DNA of 64,000 bases, from assembly GCF_036373705.1 (NCBI RefSeq), contig NC_089858.1, positions 17,968,249 to 18,032,248 on the forward strand, written 5' to 3'. The notes under the pieces were generated by a model. That model was not told the DNA's origin. It did not search any database and saw nothing but the letters and a program-made list of their open reading frames with translations. Made by a program: the position numbers and the translations under genes. Origin of the DNA: Amia ocellicauda (lineage: Eukaryota > Chordata > Actinopteri > Amiiformes > Amiidae). Below, one piece after another: positions 1-11,946 of this stretch. How positions within the stretch are numbered: the first letter of the stretch is position 1; each line of letters starts with the position of its first letter.

Positions 1-1904
1 CTGTCTCCGGGCCAGTATTCACTAGACCATACTGCACCTCCTTGCCTCCCTGCCTTCGATCACAATATAATTTTTTTCTTCTCTTTATTAATATTTCATA
101 TCCAACAGCTGCTATGATTAACAGTGTTCTGCCTTCCATTTTGGAGGATACAACATCCACCCAGTGGACATTATCCAAGCCATTGCGCTGCCCTTCTGTA
201 CTCGGAGCAGTTGAAAGAGCAGCCTTTGTTTTATGAGGTTATTTGTTTTTAATGTATTTATCCCTGCTTGTTATGCACTAAAAACTGGGGTTGTTAATCA
301 GCAGAGGCGAGGTTTCTCCACCAGAGAAGCCATGCTAATACAGTATATCACCAGTGTAACACGGCCGCGTTTATCAAAATGAATCGAGGGCTCTAATATT
401 TATTCTCTCTCCCTCTCTCTCTGACGTGGAATGATATTTAATCTTTGTTAGCTTATTTCCTCAGAGATGTGGATAAAATCTAACTTCTGTGTTTTGATTT
501 TTTTGTTATTGTTTGTTTTTGTATTTTTTTTTAACCGCTGCTGCAAAAATGTTTTCAAACTTCGCATCTATCACTGTCTTCGGGTTTCCATAATGCAGTT
601 ACCATTGTGTACTGGAAAATCTGCTACATATGCTCGTTTTAAGCTGGTTAAGTCTCTACTGGGAAGGGTGTCACAAAATGCCCCTTCTCTCTGTCATTGA
701 ACTGTATTTAAATTCTATATAATAAATACAAAACATTCAATGAACTCAATGCATTATACTTAGGTATACTGTAACTAGCACCTATATCCTGAAATGTACA
801 ATAATATGCCATAGGTCATATAACAGGGGAGCTGTTGGCTGAATGATAAGGATAGCCATTAAGGTCTTGTGATGTTTTTTAAATATCACATCACATGATT
901 TGATATAGAGGCCTCTTATACATTTTTTTTTAAATATATATGAATAAGACACCAAACTCCCTTCTTCTGACTCTAAAGGCAAAAGAATGCTGTATTACAC
1001 AATCTAAAGCCTCTCTTCCTTGCCGTCGTAGCCCTTCCCCACAGCCACCAGATGAATAAAATTCAATTAGAGAATAAGAGAGAAAAAAAATCAGCCATAA
1101 AATATTTACTTAGGAATCAATCAAACGCATCCATAATTCACCCCAGAGAGCCAGGGTGGCAGCTTGGGCTCTGTTAATGAACCAGCAGGTCCTCTGGCGA
1201 TGTGAGGAGGGGTGGGGGTTTGGAAGAGGACTGTGGTGGGGGTGGGGTGGTGGTTGGGGGGCACATAGTTTAAAACGCCACAGACAGAGCTGGCGATGTC
1301 GCTGGCAAATGTGCTCCCACACGAGGAGATCAGATGATCCCAGATTCATGCTCAATTGGGAAGACCGGGATGTGCCGAGTGGAACGCCAACCTTCAGCCC
1401 GATGAGCCTTATTTGAACTTTGTGAAGTAATTTATCCGTGGTTATTATTATTATTATTTTCAGTTTATGATTTTTTATTCCAAAAATCCCTCGTGGCCAG
1501 GCCCGTCAGTACCTGTGCTACTATGATGGATGTGCTTTAAAGCTATGGTACGAACATCATTAGGCGCTCTCCTGTCTCCTCCGCTCCTCTCCTTTCCTCT
1601 CCTCTATATCATCTCTCTCCGCCTCCTCCCCCTCTCCTTCCCCCTGGGGCCCACTCTGTGGAATGTATCTGGGGAATATAGGCTGTCAGGCTCATCTCTA
1701 GTATGTCTGCTGATAAACTTGGAGCAACATGTTTTAAAACAGGCATCAGGGGGAACACTTAACAAACTAGAGAGGACAGTTCTGAAAGTTGGAGCACCAG
1801 CTCTCCTCTCATGACCTCATGAAGCGAGACAAGGTCCACCTGCACCAGTGTATCGAGTACAGATCGTGAGAATTTCTCGCTTGCTCTCGTCCTCCATCCA
1901 CCCC

Positions 1905-1918
1905 CACACACACACACC

Positions 1919-1955
<37 letters not shown>
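1905..1955. repeat. (CA)n microsatellite
   Basis: Nearly pure CA dinucleotide run of about 50 bp with one small interruption near 1918. Open frames across it are low-complexity artefacts. Confidence 0.95.
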
Positions 1956-1957
<2 letters not shown>

Positions 1958-2509
1958 AGACAAAGCCACAGACACACAGGAAATAACAAAATGCCAAAAT
2001 AATCCTCTTGTTGGATTTTGAGGGAAAAAAATTAAAGCTTAGTGGTTGTAAGTACATTCCAGTGACTAAGCAGGTCCAGCAGGTAACAGAGTGGCAGAGT
2101 GGTGGGACTGAGCTGTCTGCCAGGTTTAACACAGGGTTCACCAGCTCTCCACAGACAGGCAGGCAGTGCCAGGGAGGCTCCCCAGCCAGACATCCACATT
2201 CCTTATAACTCGTCTGAATAATCTGAAATGAGATTTCCAGGACGTGATTTATAACACTGAAAACCCTAATATCGAGTGTATGTTCTGAAAGACCAAAAGA
2301 ATACACAAACCAAGTTATTAAATTCAACCCTGAAGGGCTAAACACAGAAATTGTATTCATGTTTATTTTTCTCAGTTTATAACATACTGGTAGCAAAAGT
2401 AAAATATGCAAATCACATTTCGCTACTGTTGGCTTTGAGAATGGGACAAGAGAGCTTCCGAGTGGGACACTGAGTCTTGACACACAGAGACTGTAGCCCT
2501 GGTGGTGGC

Positions 2510-2538
2510 GGGGGGTGGGGGGCAGGGGAGTGTGTGGG
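2510..2538 (+). other. Predicted G-quadruplex motif
   Basis: Four guanine runs of at least three are separated by loops of about 1, 2 and 7 bases, which satisfies the usual G3+N1-7 pattern on the plus strand. Whether it folds is unknown. Confidence 0.55.
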
Positions 2539-4693
2539 AAATAAAAGGGAGGACACTAGCCCTCAGTTTAATGATAAAGGAATGAGAGAGAGAAAGAGTG
2601 AGAGTGAGAGTGAGAGTAGACTTACAAATGGACATTTTGTAAGTGTTGTGCACTGTCTACAAGCTCACAAATTTGCTAACTCTGTCAGAAGCTGTAAAAT
2701 GAAGAGCCTGGGCAGCTCAGATACATGAGAACATGGGGAAAAAAGATACAAAATGTGGGGCTGGGGGTTATGCGAATTTTGTCTGTGGACTATTGATCTG
2801 GTACCTTCACCCCAGGAGGGAGCAGCTTCACTGGAGCCATATTGGGCAGCCCTGCTCTGAGGGACACTGCCTGACCTTTGGGCGACAGCTTCCTGTGACC
2901 GGTGTGCTCCCCCTGTGTCACTGTGCGTTTCATCTCTACCTCACTCTGATCCGGCCTGGAGGTGGGGTCTGCAGAGAGGGGGGGCTGGAAAGTAGAGAGT
3001 ATACAGCTCCCACTGAATGTGTGAGTTATATCCCAGACATCTGGAGGTACAGCACACACAGCTCCATATTGTGGGTCGTAAAGTTCTGATGACTTTTCAG
3101 ATGAAAGACAAATCAAAACACAACAAAATGTCTCCCTGACGATAACAGCAATACCAATAATCTTTGGATGGCTTTTTAGTTGGCGCGGCGTGAATTCCAT
3201 TCCAGTCGGTGAAGTGGGGTACCCTGTATTGCAGGTGAGTGAACCCAGAAAGCCCCCCCTCCCTTGGGAATGTGAAGTCCTCGCTTTACTGTCAATGCTT
3301 TGTGCTGTGTGAGGAGAAACCAATGTATTGAAATCCATTCTAGCAACTCTAAAACTCTCACCTCTTCGCCTCTCTCCAATCCAGCTTGCACATGTTGACT
3401 TGTTATTGTATTCAGGGTAGAGAATTCTTGTTATAAAACAAATTACAGCTGAATCACAATTTGCTGCAGAAGGTTGCCGCCTTTGAATCAGAATTCATCT
3501 CCCTAAAGCAACATTTATGTTCATTCTGAAGATCTGATCTGACCCCAGCACACATAATGGCTGACCCCTTCGAGCTTGATGCCTTTTACTTCGATCACCT
3601 CTGGGAAGAGTGTATGTATTAAACATCGCTGGAGCTGTTTTCGAGTTCCTCTGCAGCCTTGTGCTTTCATGCTGGCTTCACACGTCTTGGATTCCTAATT
3701 GTAAAACTGGGTGTAGTGCAAATGTTATGATTATGTCTGCGGAATGTGGGCGATTTAAGTAGGTTCCCTTCTTCCATATAAACTATATGTATATGTATGA
3801 TTATGACTTACTTAGTAGACTGAATACCGAGCCGGACTTCAAAAGAGTCGTTTGTCAGACAGAACTCCACAGCTAATTCAATTTTCCTTTTTTAGCTCCT
3901 GTGAGGCACTAATGATGTGGAGAGGTGAGAGAGACTGAGAGGTGTGTATTGATGTTAACCTCCATCCATCCTGTCCTACGAAATTGGAGAAAAAAAAAAG
4001 ATAATGCTTTGCTTTTTCTCGTTTCTTTTTCTCTCAATGTTTTCTGGGTGGATTTCAAGGAGATGCAAGCTTGCAGTGACTCAGTGATGCTGTGGCCCTG
4101 GGGACAGAGATATGAGCCTGTGGGGGGGTGGGGGGACAGAGGGGTAGAAGAATGCAGAGATGGACGGGGGCAGGATATTGGGATATTTAAAAATCACTCT
4201 CCAGGGATATCAGTCATTATATAGCTAGGTCATACACTCATTCTGGTATCTGTTTCCCTTAGTGCATTGATTCACATTCGTCCTCTGTCATTACTAATGC
4301 GTAAGGTGACTTTTGCCTGTTTGTTTAATTAAGGTTTGATGTGTTTATGCTCTCTATATATGCGATTGATGATCAAAGCCATTCGTGTTATTGGTGATGA
4401 GAAAAATATTGTAAACTTTTCACCTTGACTGCAGTAACCCCTGCTGAGCATTATGGTAATGCACTCCAGTGGACACCATTAAATCACAGCCGTTGGAGTG
4501 GTGTGGCCGTGCCCATGACCTCAGGGCGGGGCCCCCGTGTGAGATTAATGTGCCTCTGGTCTTGTCATCTCAATGGCTGTGGAGCTGGGGAGGGGCAGAG
4601 TGGGTCCCGGCAGAAATAGCATGTCCTTTTGCTCAGATTATTAAACCCAGAGACGAGCTGCATTCTGCAAAAATAAATGAATAAATAATCCAT

Positions 4694-4695
<2 letters not shown>

Positions 4696-4742
<47 letters not shown>

Positions 4743-4781
4743 CGAGGGCGAGGGAGGGGGAGAGATAGAGAGAGAGGGAGG
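4696..4781. repeat. (GA)n microsatellite and purine tract
   Basis: About 45 bp of pure GA repeat followed by a degenerate GGCGAG/GGAG purine-rich tail. Typical vertebrate simple repeat. Confidence 0.95.
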
Positions 4782-4951
4782 GGGCAACAATGAAATCAGC
4801 TTAGGGAGTTATATAAGTACAACATTAAAATTTTGGTCCTTGAGTATTTGTTGCATAATAGCAATGTTGATTTATTTATTATTTTGTTGTTTTTTTAGAA
4901 GGATTACTGTTTTTACGTGCAAAATTGGGGCTACATACCATTAGAAAGATT

Positions 4952-5228
4952 GGTCACACTTTAAAATAAGGTGGTGTGATTCCTCATAAATTAATATATG
5001 AACATGACAGGATTAACACATGAATATCTCATGCACTTAATCTGAGTTCTGATGTTAATCACATGTATAACAGGGTTAGGAATATGATCAGGGTTAGGGT
5101 TAGGGTTCATGTGCTTCACATCAGAACTCAGATGATGTACATGTCTTCATGAGGTATTGATTTGCTAAACCTGTGGTATTCATATATTTCTTAATGAGAA
5201 TCACAACACCTTATTTTAAAGTGTGACC
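4952..5228. mobile_element. Palindromic MITE (fold-back element)
   Basis: The ends are long terminal inverted repeats: the left arm begins GGTCACACTTTAAAATAAGG and the right arm is its reverse complement, ending at 5228. The pairing continues inward: a block beginning CTGAGTTCTGATGT on the left is repeated inverted near 5118-5140 on the right. Almost the whole 277 bp could therefore form one hairpin. The loop holds three tandem GGGTTA units at about 5092-5110. There is no coding capacity. This layout is typical of a non-autonomous DNA transposon; I could not fix the superfamily because a clean target duplication is not visible (AAGATT occurs close to both ends but two bases out of register). 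Confidence 0.75.
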
Positions 5229-8200
5229 ACAAGATTACATTTTTTTTAACAGGGTTTCTCAAGGTGAGAAATAAAACCCTCAAACCTTAGCCTAATGTGA
5301 AGCACCTTGAACGTAATAAAATGCAGATGTCAAAGAAGTCAGAAACATCTTAACAACATTTTCTGTGTTTTGCATGATTTGAAGGCAAACCAAAGACCAT
5401 CTTTCTATTTCTAACCATCTGAAACATTTCCCTACGATTCTCTGTATTTGATTGGTTTGTTTTTTTCATTTCCAGAATGACAATACCTGATACCAAAAGG
5501 AGAAGCTGCTTATCCAGCACTTATGTCACCCTTCTAAAAACAGCCCAAAATATTGATAAAACACCCTTCAATGAATGCGGCCACATAATCACTCCAAGAA
5601 AGAAAACTGGTGTCTTGTTGCATCCATCTCTTCATCCTTGGAGACACGAGTCCCTGGTCTCAGATAACAGTGTAACTTGCCCTTATTGCTAAAAATACCC
5701 TTAGTGAATTTTGGGGGTTAGAGATGAAACAGTTGATGGATTTGCCTCACATAAAAGCTTCTGCTGAATACACAGTTCCACTTAAATTAGCTAAATCATT
5801 TTTTTCTGTGTTCCCCCCCTCCCCTAAATATTCGCTCCTGTCATTCATAGGAAGGGGCAAGATAAGGTGGCAGTCTGTGCTATAAATATGCAATTCAAGG
5901 CAGTGGCTCCCTGCGTCTGTCTGGAACTAAGATATTTCCTTTCTTGTGGAGCTAAGCATGCCATACCTGTCCACATTGGGAAGCTGTTATAGGGTGTTTA
6001 TAAATGGTGTTGTTGTCCTGTAATTACCTGTCCTGGCACTGATGATTCCAGCCTGTGAATTCCTCCTTCACAAGTGATTGAAAATAATATAAACAGAACC
6101 AAGAGAAGAGGTAGTGCCTCAGAATACTGTACAGCAGGCCAAACCCTGGCAGTGAGAGGGTTAAACCATTAGACCTTCCATTTGCACTCTTAACTCCTGA
6201 CACACACACGCACACGCACACACATACACACACACACACACACACACCCTCTCTCCCTTCATCCCCCTCCACCTCCATTTTCCTCAGCACCAACAACTAA
6301 ACACAATAAATATGTATCGAGGGCTGCAGTGGGCTGTCTGATTGTGTCGCCATAATGGGTTGCAGAGGCTGCTGGACAGACTTGCACTGGCTATTTGTTT
6401 AGGGAGGCAGATTGACTGGTATTGTTTCCAGTTTTAAATTGCATTCTGCCTTTTGCTGGTAATGAGCGGGCAGGCGGCCAGTCTGGCGGTAGCAGTCTGA
6501 TCCTGAGCCGAGGCATGTGAGCAGCACTGTTTCCACACTGGACTACTCAGCCCAGGGCTCAGCCTGGACTGCGTGTCTGATGACCCCTCGTGATCTGGAC
6601 CTAGTCTGTTTAAATGGTGGAATCCCTCCTCAACACACCCTATTGCTGACAAATTGTCTAAAAAGGGACCTATAAGCCATCCTATAAGTAAATAACATCC
6701 AAATTACTTCATAATAAGAATAGACTTCTGTTTATATTGTTTTTCTTGTGGAGGGGTTGTCATTGTAGGGAGACATTGTAGGTATTTAAGGCAGAATGAA
6801 ACCTGGGAACCTATTGTCCAAAGATTGCTGGATTCTAGCTCTGTGTTGGCAATCGCAAAACTGAAGAGGATTTTCTCATTGTCATTTGGAGAGATGGGCA
6901 AGTACAAGGTTGAGTGATATCTGTCTGAGAGCAGCTGCAAATACACAAATTACATGTGAGAAAATCAAAATATTTCAGCAACACAGCTATTTGCAGTTTG
7001 GAGAACAGGTGATCAATTGAATCCACAGCAGCTGTTGAGTGTATGAGTCCGTCAGTATGAGTGATGCACAGACGAGATGTGGTACTTCTTGAAAGGGTTT
7101 ACTTTTGAATTATGGACCATGTGTTTGTTTCCTAATGGATCTGACAGCTTACCTAACCAAGGAGTAGGGAGGGGAACAGATTCTGTGCAATTAGGACAGA
7201 TTGAGATTTTGTTGAGGAGGTATGGGTGGTCCCCTCCTTACAAGATTGTCCAGGGCCCCAATATTCCTGGCTGGAGCCTTGGACCTGATTGATTTCTTTG
7301 TTAGACCAGCTGCAGAACATATAAAATTCAGATCAGAAAGTTTTACTGTATGAGTCTTCAATAAGCCTTATTTACTGTTCACTTTAACCTGCCCTTGGAA
7401 CTGCATAACTAGATATCAAATCATGTGTCAAAAGCCCTGCTGAACACCTACGGGATGGGCAGTGTGCTGAGTGGGGAAGCTGTTGAGAGTACAGATCCCA
7501 GAGCTGTGCACTCCTGGGCCCTGACACCAATGGAAAGATGAAGTCATCCCTCGCCCAGGTGAAAGCAGTGTGCGTGTGTGTTCAGCCATCCCACAGGAGA
7601 CAGGTTCCCACAGTGTTTTGTCACAAACATGTATTCACCTGGGCAGGCATCCCATGGTGTAAACTAAATAACTACAGGGGCCTAGGTTGACAGAGAGAAA
7701 ATAGCATATGTATATCTAAGAAGCATGTGTTTATGTCAGATGGCATGCATACAGAGGTAAAAATACCTTGTTTTGCAATCTTTGCAACAGCAGCAATAAC
7801 AACAAAATGACAGAACACTTTTCCCTTTCACGCACACTGGGAACAGAGCTGAACACCATAAATACCTTCAGCTGAAAGGATGACGTGGCGACTAATTGTC
7901 AGAAAGACGGGTTTTGCCTCCTTCGTGACCAAGTGACATTTCTTTCGTCAATTCTTTCCCGCCTCTTTCAATTTTTCTTAAAATTCATTTCAGCTTTTGT
8001 GCAAGTCGAAACAAAGAAACAAAAAGAAAGAAAGCCTTGAAACATTGCAGCGCGGCCTTCGTCAATTAGTGAGTCTTGGCACGGGAGTGCATGTGGGGTC
8101 CCTGCCAATGTGAGGGCTGTGCTGTCCTTGGGGTGGGTGGGAGGGAGTGGAGGGAGAGGGGGTAATTGCATTAAACTGGAACAAAGCACTAACACTGGGG

Positions 8201-8725
8201 GGATTACGCTCCCTGGCCCAGTCAAACTAATGTTTTCCAGAACCACCAGCTGCCCCATTAGCCAGCAGCTGTCCCGCGGATGGGCACTGTTTTTAAAGTC
8301 TTTCCTGTTGTTTTAGGCTCCCATACCCACTAAATACCCTCATACTCCCCTGGTAAATCCCTGTAACGCTAGCTTTATTGTATTTAAAGGAAACCACAGT
8401 CCTTGATAATCTGCATATTTTTTCATTAGAGGCTCTTTCGAAATCCCAAGTCTAAGGATGTATTAATGGTAGCCTTGGACCGGAGCTGGGAAAGAGGATT
8501 AAGCCCTGCTGTTAAATGTATGTTTTAAAGGTTACAGCCACACGTGTCTTATCATGTTACCCTGCCTCCCGTTCATTAATTTCCACTCTGTTGTAGGCCA
8601 ACTGTCCCATTTCCCGCTTTGCGGTGAAACAATGGCATTGCTCTGGTCTAGCTGCACACTCACAGGACCCAGAGTCAGAGAATGAGAGTGACAGACTTTA
8701 TTCTCTAAGAATTGTTATTAGTATT
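5229..8725. other. Gene-free flank, right part
   Basis: No supported gene. A CA repeat lies at 6200-6248. Unique non-repetitive blocks around 5830-6090, 6300-6650 and 8380-8660 contain AT-rich homeodomain-like words (TTAATTA, ATTAAT, TAATTG) between GC-richer stretches. They are candidates for conserved enhancers of an unseen neighbouring gene. This is inference from composition; no alignment was possible. Confidence 0.5.
6200..6248. repeat. (CA)n microsatellite
   Basis: CA dinucleotide run of about 48 bp with CG and TA interruptions near its left end. Confidence 0.95.
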
Positions 8726-8727
8726 TA

Positions 8728-9948
8728 CACTCACCTAAAGGATTATTAGGAACACCTGTTCAATTTCTCATTAATGCAATTATCTAACCAACCAATCACA
8801 TGGCAGTTGCTTCAATGCATTTAGGGGTGTGGTCCTGGTCAAGACAATGTCCTGAACTCCAAACTGAATGTCTGAATGGGAGAGAAAGGTGATTTAAGCA
8901 ATTTTGAGCGTGGCATGGTTGTTGGTGCCAGACGGGCCGGTCTGAGTATTTCACAATCTGCTCAGTTACTGGGATTTTCACGCACAACCATTTCTAGGGT
9001 TTACAAAGAATGGTGTGAAAAGGGAAAAACATCCAGTATGCGGCAGTCCTGTGGGCGAAAATGCCTTGTTGATGCTAGAGGTCAGAGGAGAATGGGCCGA
9101 CTGATTCAAGCTGATAGAAGAGCAACTTTGACTGAAATTACCACTCGTTACAACCGAGGTATGCAGCAAAGCATTTGTTAAGCCACAACACGTACAACCT
9201 TGAGGCGGATGGGCTACAACAGCAGAAGACCCCACCGGGTACCACTCATCTCCACTACAAATAGGAAAAAGAGGCTACAATTTGCACAAGCTCACCAAAA
9301 TTGGACAGTTGAAGACTGGAAAAATGTTGCCTGGTCTGATGAGTCTCGATTTCTGTTGAGACATTCAGATGGTAGAGTCAGAATTTGGCGTAAACAGAAT
9401 GAGAACATGGATCCATCATGCCTTGTTACCACTGTGCAGGCTGGTGGTGGTGGTGTAATGGTGTGGGGGATGTTTTCTTGGCACACTTTAGGCCCCTTAG
9501 TGCCAATTGGGCATCGTTTAAATGCCACGGCCTACCTGAGCATTGTTTCTGACCATGTCCATCCCTTTATGACCACCATGTACCCATCCTCTGATGGCTA
9601 CTTCCAGCAGGATAATGCACCATGTCACAAAGGTCGAATCATTTCAAACTGGTTTCTTGAACATGACAATGAGTTCACTGTACTAAACTGGCCCCCACAG
9701 TCACCAGATCTCAACCCAATAGAGCATCTTTGGGATGTGGTGGAACGGGAGCTTCGTGCCCTGGATGTGCATCCCACAAATCTCCATCAACTGCAAGATG
9801 CTATCCTATCAATATGGGCCAACATTTCTAAAGAATGCTTTCAGCACCTTGTTGAATCAATGCCACGTAGAATTAAGGCAGTTCTGAAGGCGAAAGGGGG
9901 TCAAACATAGTATTAGTATGGTGTTCCTAATAATCCTTTAGGTGAGTG
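8728..9948 (+). mobile_element. Tc1/mariner (IS630) transposon, copy 1, full length
   Basis: A complete 1,221-bp element. It begins CACTCACCTAAAGGATTATT, ends with the inverted copy of the same terminal repeat, and is flanked on both sides by the TA dinucleotide (8726-8727 and 9949-9950) expected of Tc1/mariner insertion. It carries a single transposase reading frame (8876-9910) interrupted by one in-frame stop. A second copy of identical length lies at 11947-13167 in the opposite orientation. The similarity of the two copies points to fairly recent activity. Confidence 0.95.
8876..9910 (+). pseudogene. Tc1-like transposase with one in-frame stop (DD36E type)
   Basis: Tc1-type transposases bind the terminal repeats through a paired-like N-terminal region and cut and paste with a DDE catalytic core. 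The ATG at 8876 opens a frame of 344 codons that is continuous except for a TAA at 9179-9181 (codon 102). The first part has the helix-turn-helix (LGFSRTTISRVYKEW near residue 33). The second part, with its own ATG at 9200, holds the catalytic residues: D in WSDES (about residue 155), D in QQDNAPCH (about 246) and E in LNPIEHLWD (about 283). Thirty-six residues separate the second D and the E. This matches the DD36E (Incomer) spacing rather than the usual DD34E. Copy 2 carries the same stop, so it is not a private mutation. As it stands the frame gives a DNA-binding fragment and a catalytic fragment, not one enzyme. Confidence 0.9.
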
Positions 9949-9950
9949 TA

Positions 9951-11360
9951 TTTTTAACCTTGAATCTTTTCTGTCATTCTATTCTCTTGCAAGAGCTTGT
10001 TCCAGCTATTCCTTAATTCGGCAACTGGACAAATCAATCGTATTTAAGAAGATTGGCAATTGGGAAATATTTAACTTCATGAAACTAGTCTGAGGGACCG
10101 ATAGTGGGTCCATGAGGTTGGGAAGCTCCCACTAAGTGGAATGAGCCAATGAGCTGCTGAATGGTGACTGTGGAGGGAGAGATACAGAGTGATAGACGCT
10201 GGGTCTGCTCTAAGCACCTTTTAAGGATTTGTAGGTGTTAGGTCAATTAAACAATTAAGGTCTGATTGTGCAATTAAAGCAGTGTTTTGTATTTGTTATT
10301 CTTTTACTTCCGTTTATTTGGCTTCAACACAGTGCAAGAAGTCTGTAGTGTGGAGTGGTGTGACACAAAATGTAGACAACACGACAAAGCAATAAGTTAT
10401 GCGGTGTTAAAAACAGAACATACAGCAGAAGATACAACTGCAATGAAAAGATTTTCTCCAGTGGGCAAGATGCACTGTAAATGAGTTTGGCATTGTGCGA
10501 GGAACGTGTGGTCTTGGCCCTCTGAGACAGCTCTCTGCTTCTCCTGCATTAAGCACTGCTTGTGTTAAGAGGTTACTGTCTCAGGCTAATGTCTTTTTTA
10601 TATTGCTCTCCTAAAACTTAGATTAGCATGCGTTACCACCTACAGTATATCACTCTTTAGTAAATTGTCTGTGCCAATTGAAGGTATAGACAGCAAAGAA
10701 AAAGTGAATATTAGTAAACTTTTATTATTATTATTCAGGTGTAATTTTTATTTTTTTATTTCCTCATGTATTTTCTCACAGGATTGACTGAACTGCAACA
10801 GTGGTTATAAAAACAATGTAATAACGATCTGATGAAGAGTGTGTGGGCTGAAATACCAACGGTTTGGTATGCAGATGCTGCTGTTTGCTTTCTCCGCAGT
10901 AAGGATTATGCTATGATGGAAACTTTATTTTCAGTCTTGGGTTCAATTTGTCTCCAAATTCATTTTTGGAAATAGACAGAAAGATCATTATTGGAATACT
11001 GGAAGATGGGATAAAGTAATGAGTTAGGATAGCTCAGCTCGTAAATCTTCAGGAGAATTTCAACAAAACTGTAGGAAGGAAGGCCTGTGGTTTGGTGGTT
11101 AAATTACCCCCTTTCTAAACATGTAAAACCAGAGTTGTGATTTTTTATCTTAAATTCCGCTGTTGAAGTTATAATGAAAGTAAATATTATTATTATTAGT
11201 AATAACAATAATCTGTATGCTTTTTGTATCACTTGTATCATTTACATATATATTAGCTTACATTTTATTAAAGCTGCTCACAAAGCGATAATGGTTTAAA
11301 CACTATATCTCTGCCTACATATATGTGTATGCATATATATATATACATATATACACATAT

Positions 11361-11404
<44 letters not shown>

Positions 11405-11430
11405 TATATATATATATTTCACCATCAGTC
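9951..11430. other. Spacer between inverted Tc1 copies
   Basis: AT-rich unique DNA with no supported gene. Its right end runs into a compound TA/CA microsatellite (about 11321-11420) that adjoins the 3' end of an antisense LINE remnant. Confidence 0.6.
11321..11420. repeat. Compound (TA)n/(CA)n microsatellite
   Basis: Alternating TA, CATA and about 36 bp of pure CA, ending in TATATATA. It lies directly beyond the 3' end of the antisense LINE remnant and may have grown from that element's simple-sequence tail. Confidence 0.9.
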
Positions 11431-11800
11431 CATATCGATCCACTGCTGGATGAAGGCCTCCCCAAAATGTTTCCACTTGCTTCTAGCTTCTCCTTTCTAT
11501 GCAACACCTACAATGTTTATGATTTAATCTTCCCATCTTTTATGTGGTCGTCTTAGAGGTATTTTATCACCTCTTGAGATCCATTCGATAGCTCCCTTTG
11601 TCCATCTTTGATCTGTTCTTCTTGCATTTTAACATTCTCACTCTTTCAATTATGTCACATTTTCATTTGTTCTCAGATCCATTCCATTTTTGTATTTCTT
11701 CTTGTTATCCCAAGCAGACATCTTTCCATAGCTCTTTGTGTCATCCACAGTTTCTGGATGTTTCTGCGATATTCTTTAGTACTGTGCAGGGACCCTGGTT
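11430..11800 (-). mobile_element. Degenerate non-LTR retrotransposon, ORF2 C-terminus
   Basis: On the minus strand, fragments of a LINE polyprotein C-terminus can be read in order with stops and frameshifts: RAMERCLLGITRRN (near 11740), DIIERVRMLK (near 11640), RRPHKRWED (near 11540) and RSKWKHFGEAFIQQWID (about 11440-11490). These match the conserved C-terminal region after the reverse transcriptase in RTE-like and related LINEs. It is clearly dead. The clade is inferred from memory of the motif pattern and could be a neighbouring one. Confidence 0.65.
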
Positions 11801-11946
11801 CAAGACAACCAAGCAGAGCTACACTTAACACAGGTATTTGAAATGAGTATATGAGTATATGAACACATACATGGTTGTAACTGAGCTTAAAACATATTTT
11901 GGCAAATTGGGCAACTTACTTTGGCTGACAAGCAGATAGATATATA

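Larger units (their letters stand above)
1..4951. other. Gene-free flank, left part
   Basis: No exon, RNA gene or autonomous transposon could be supported here. All open frames are short, lack family resemblance and are not flanked by convincing splice sites. The stretch holds a CA repeat (1905-1955), G-rich blocks near 1206-1261 and 2510-2538, and a GA repeat (4696-4740). Several non-repetitive stretches, for example 1090-1180 and 4430-4690, look like ordinary unique vertebrate non-coding DNA and could be regulatory. That is an impression from composition only. Confidence 0.6.

Noticed and set aside
1956-2483. 175-codon minus-strand open frame
   Set aside because: Low similarity to anything known and adjoining a CA repeat; no splice or promoter support.
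5091-5110. True telomere or chromosome end
   Set aside because: Only three GGGTTA units inside a short palindromic element; far too short.
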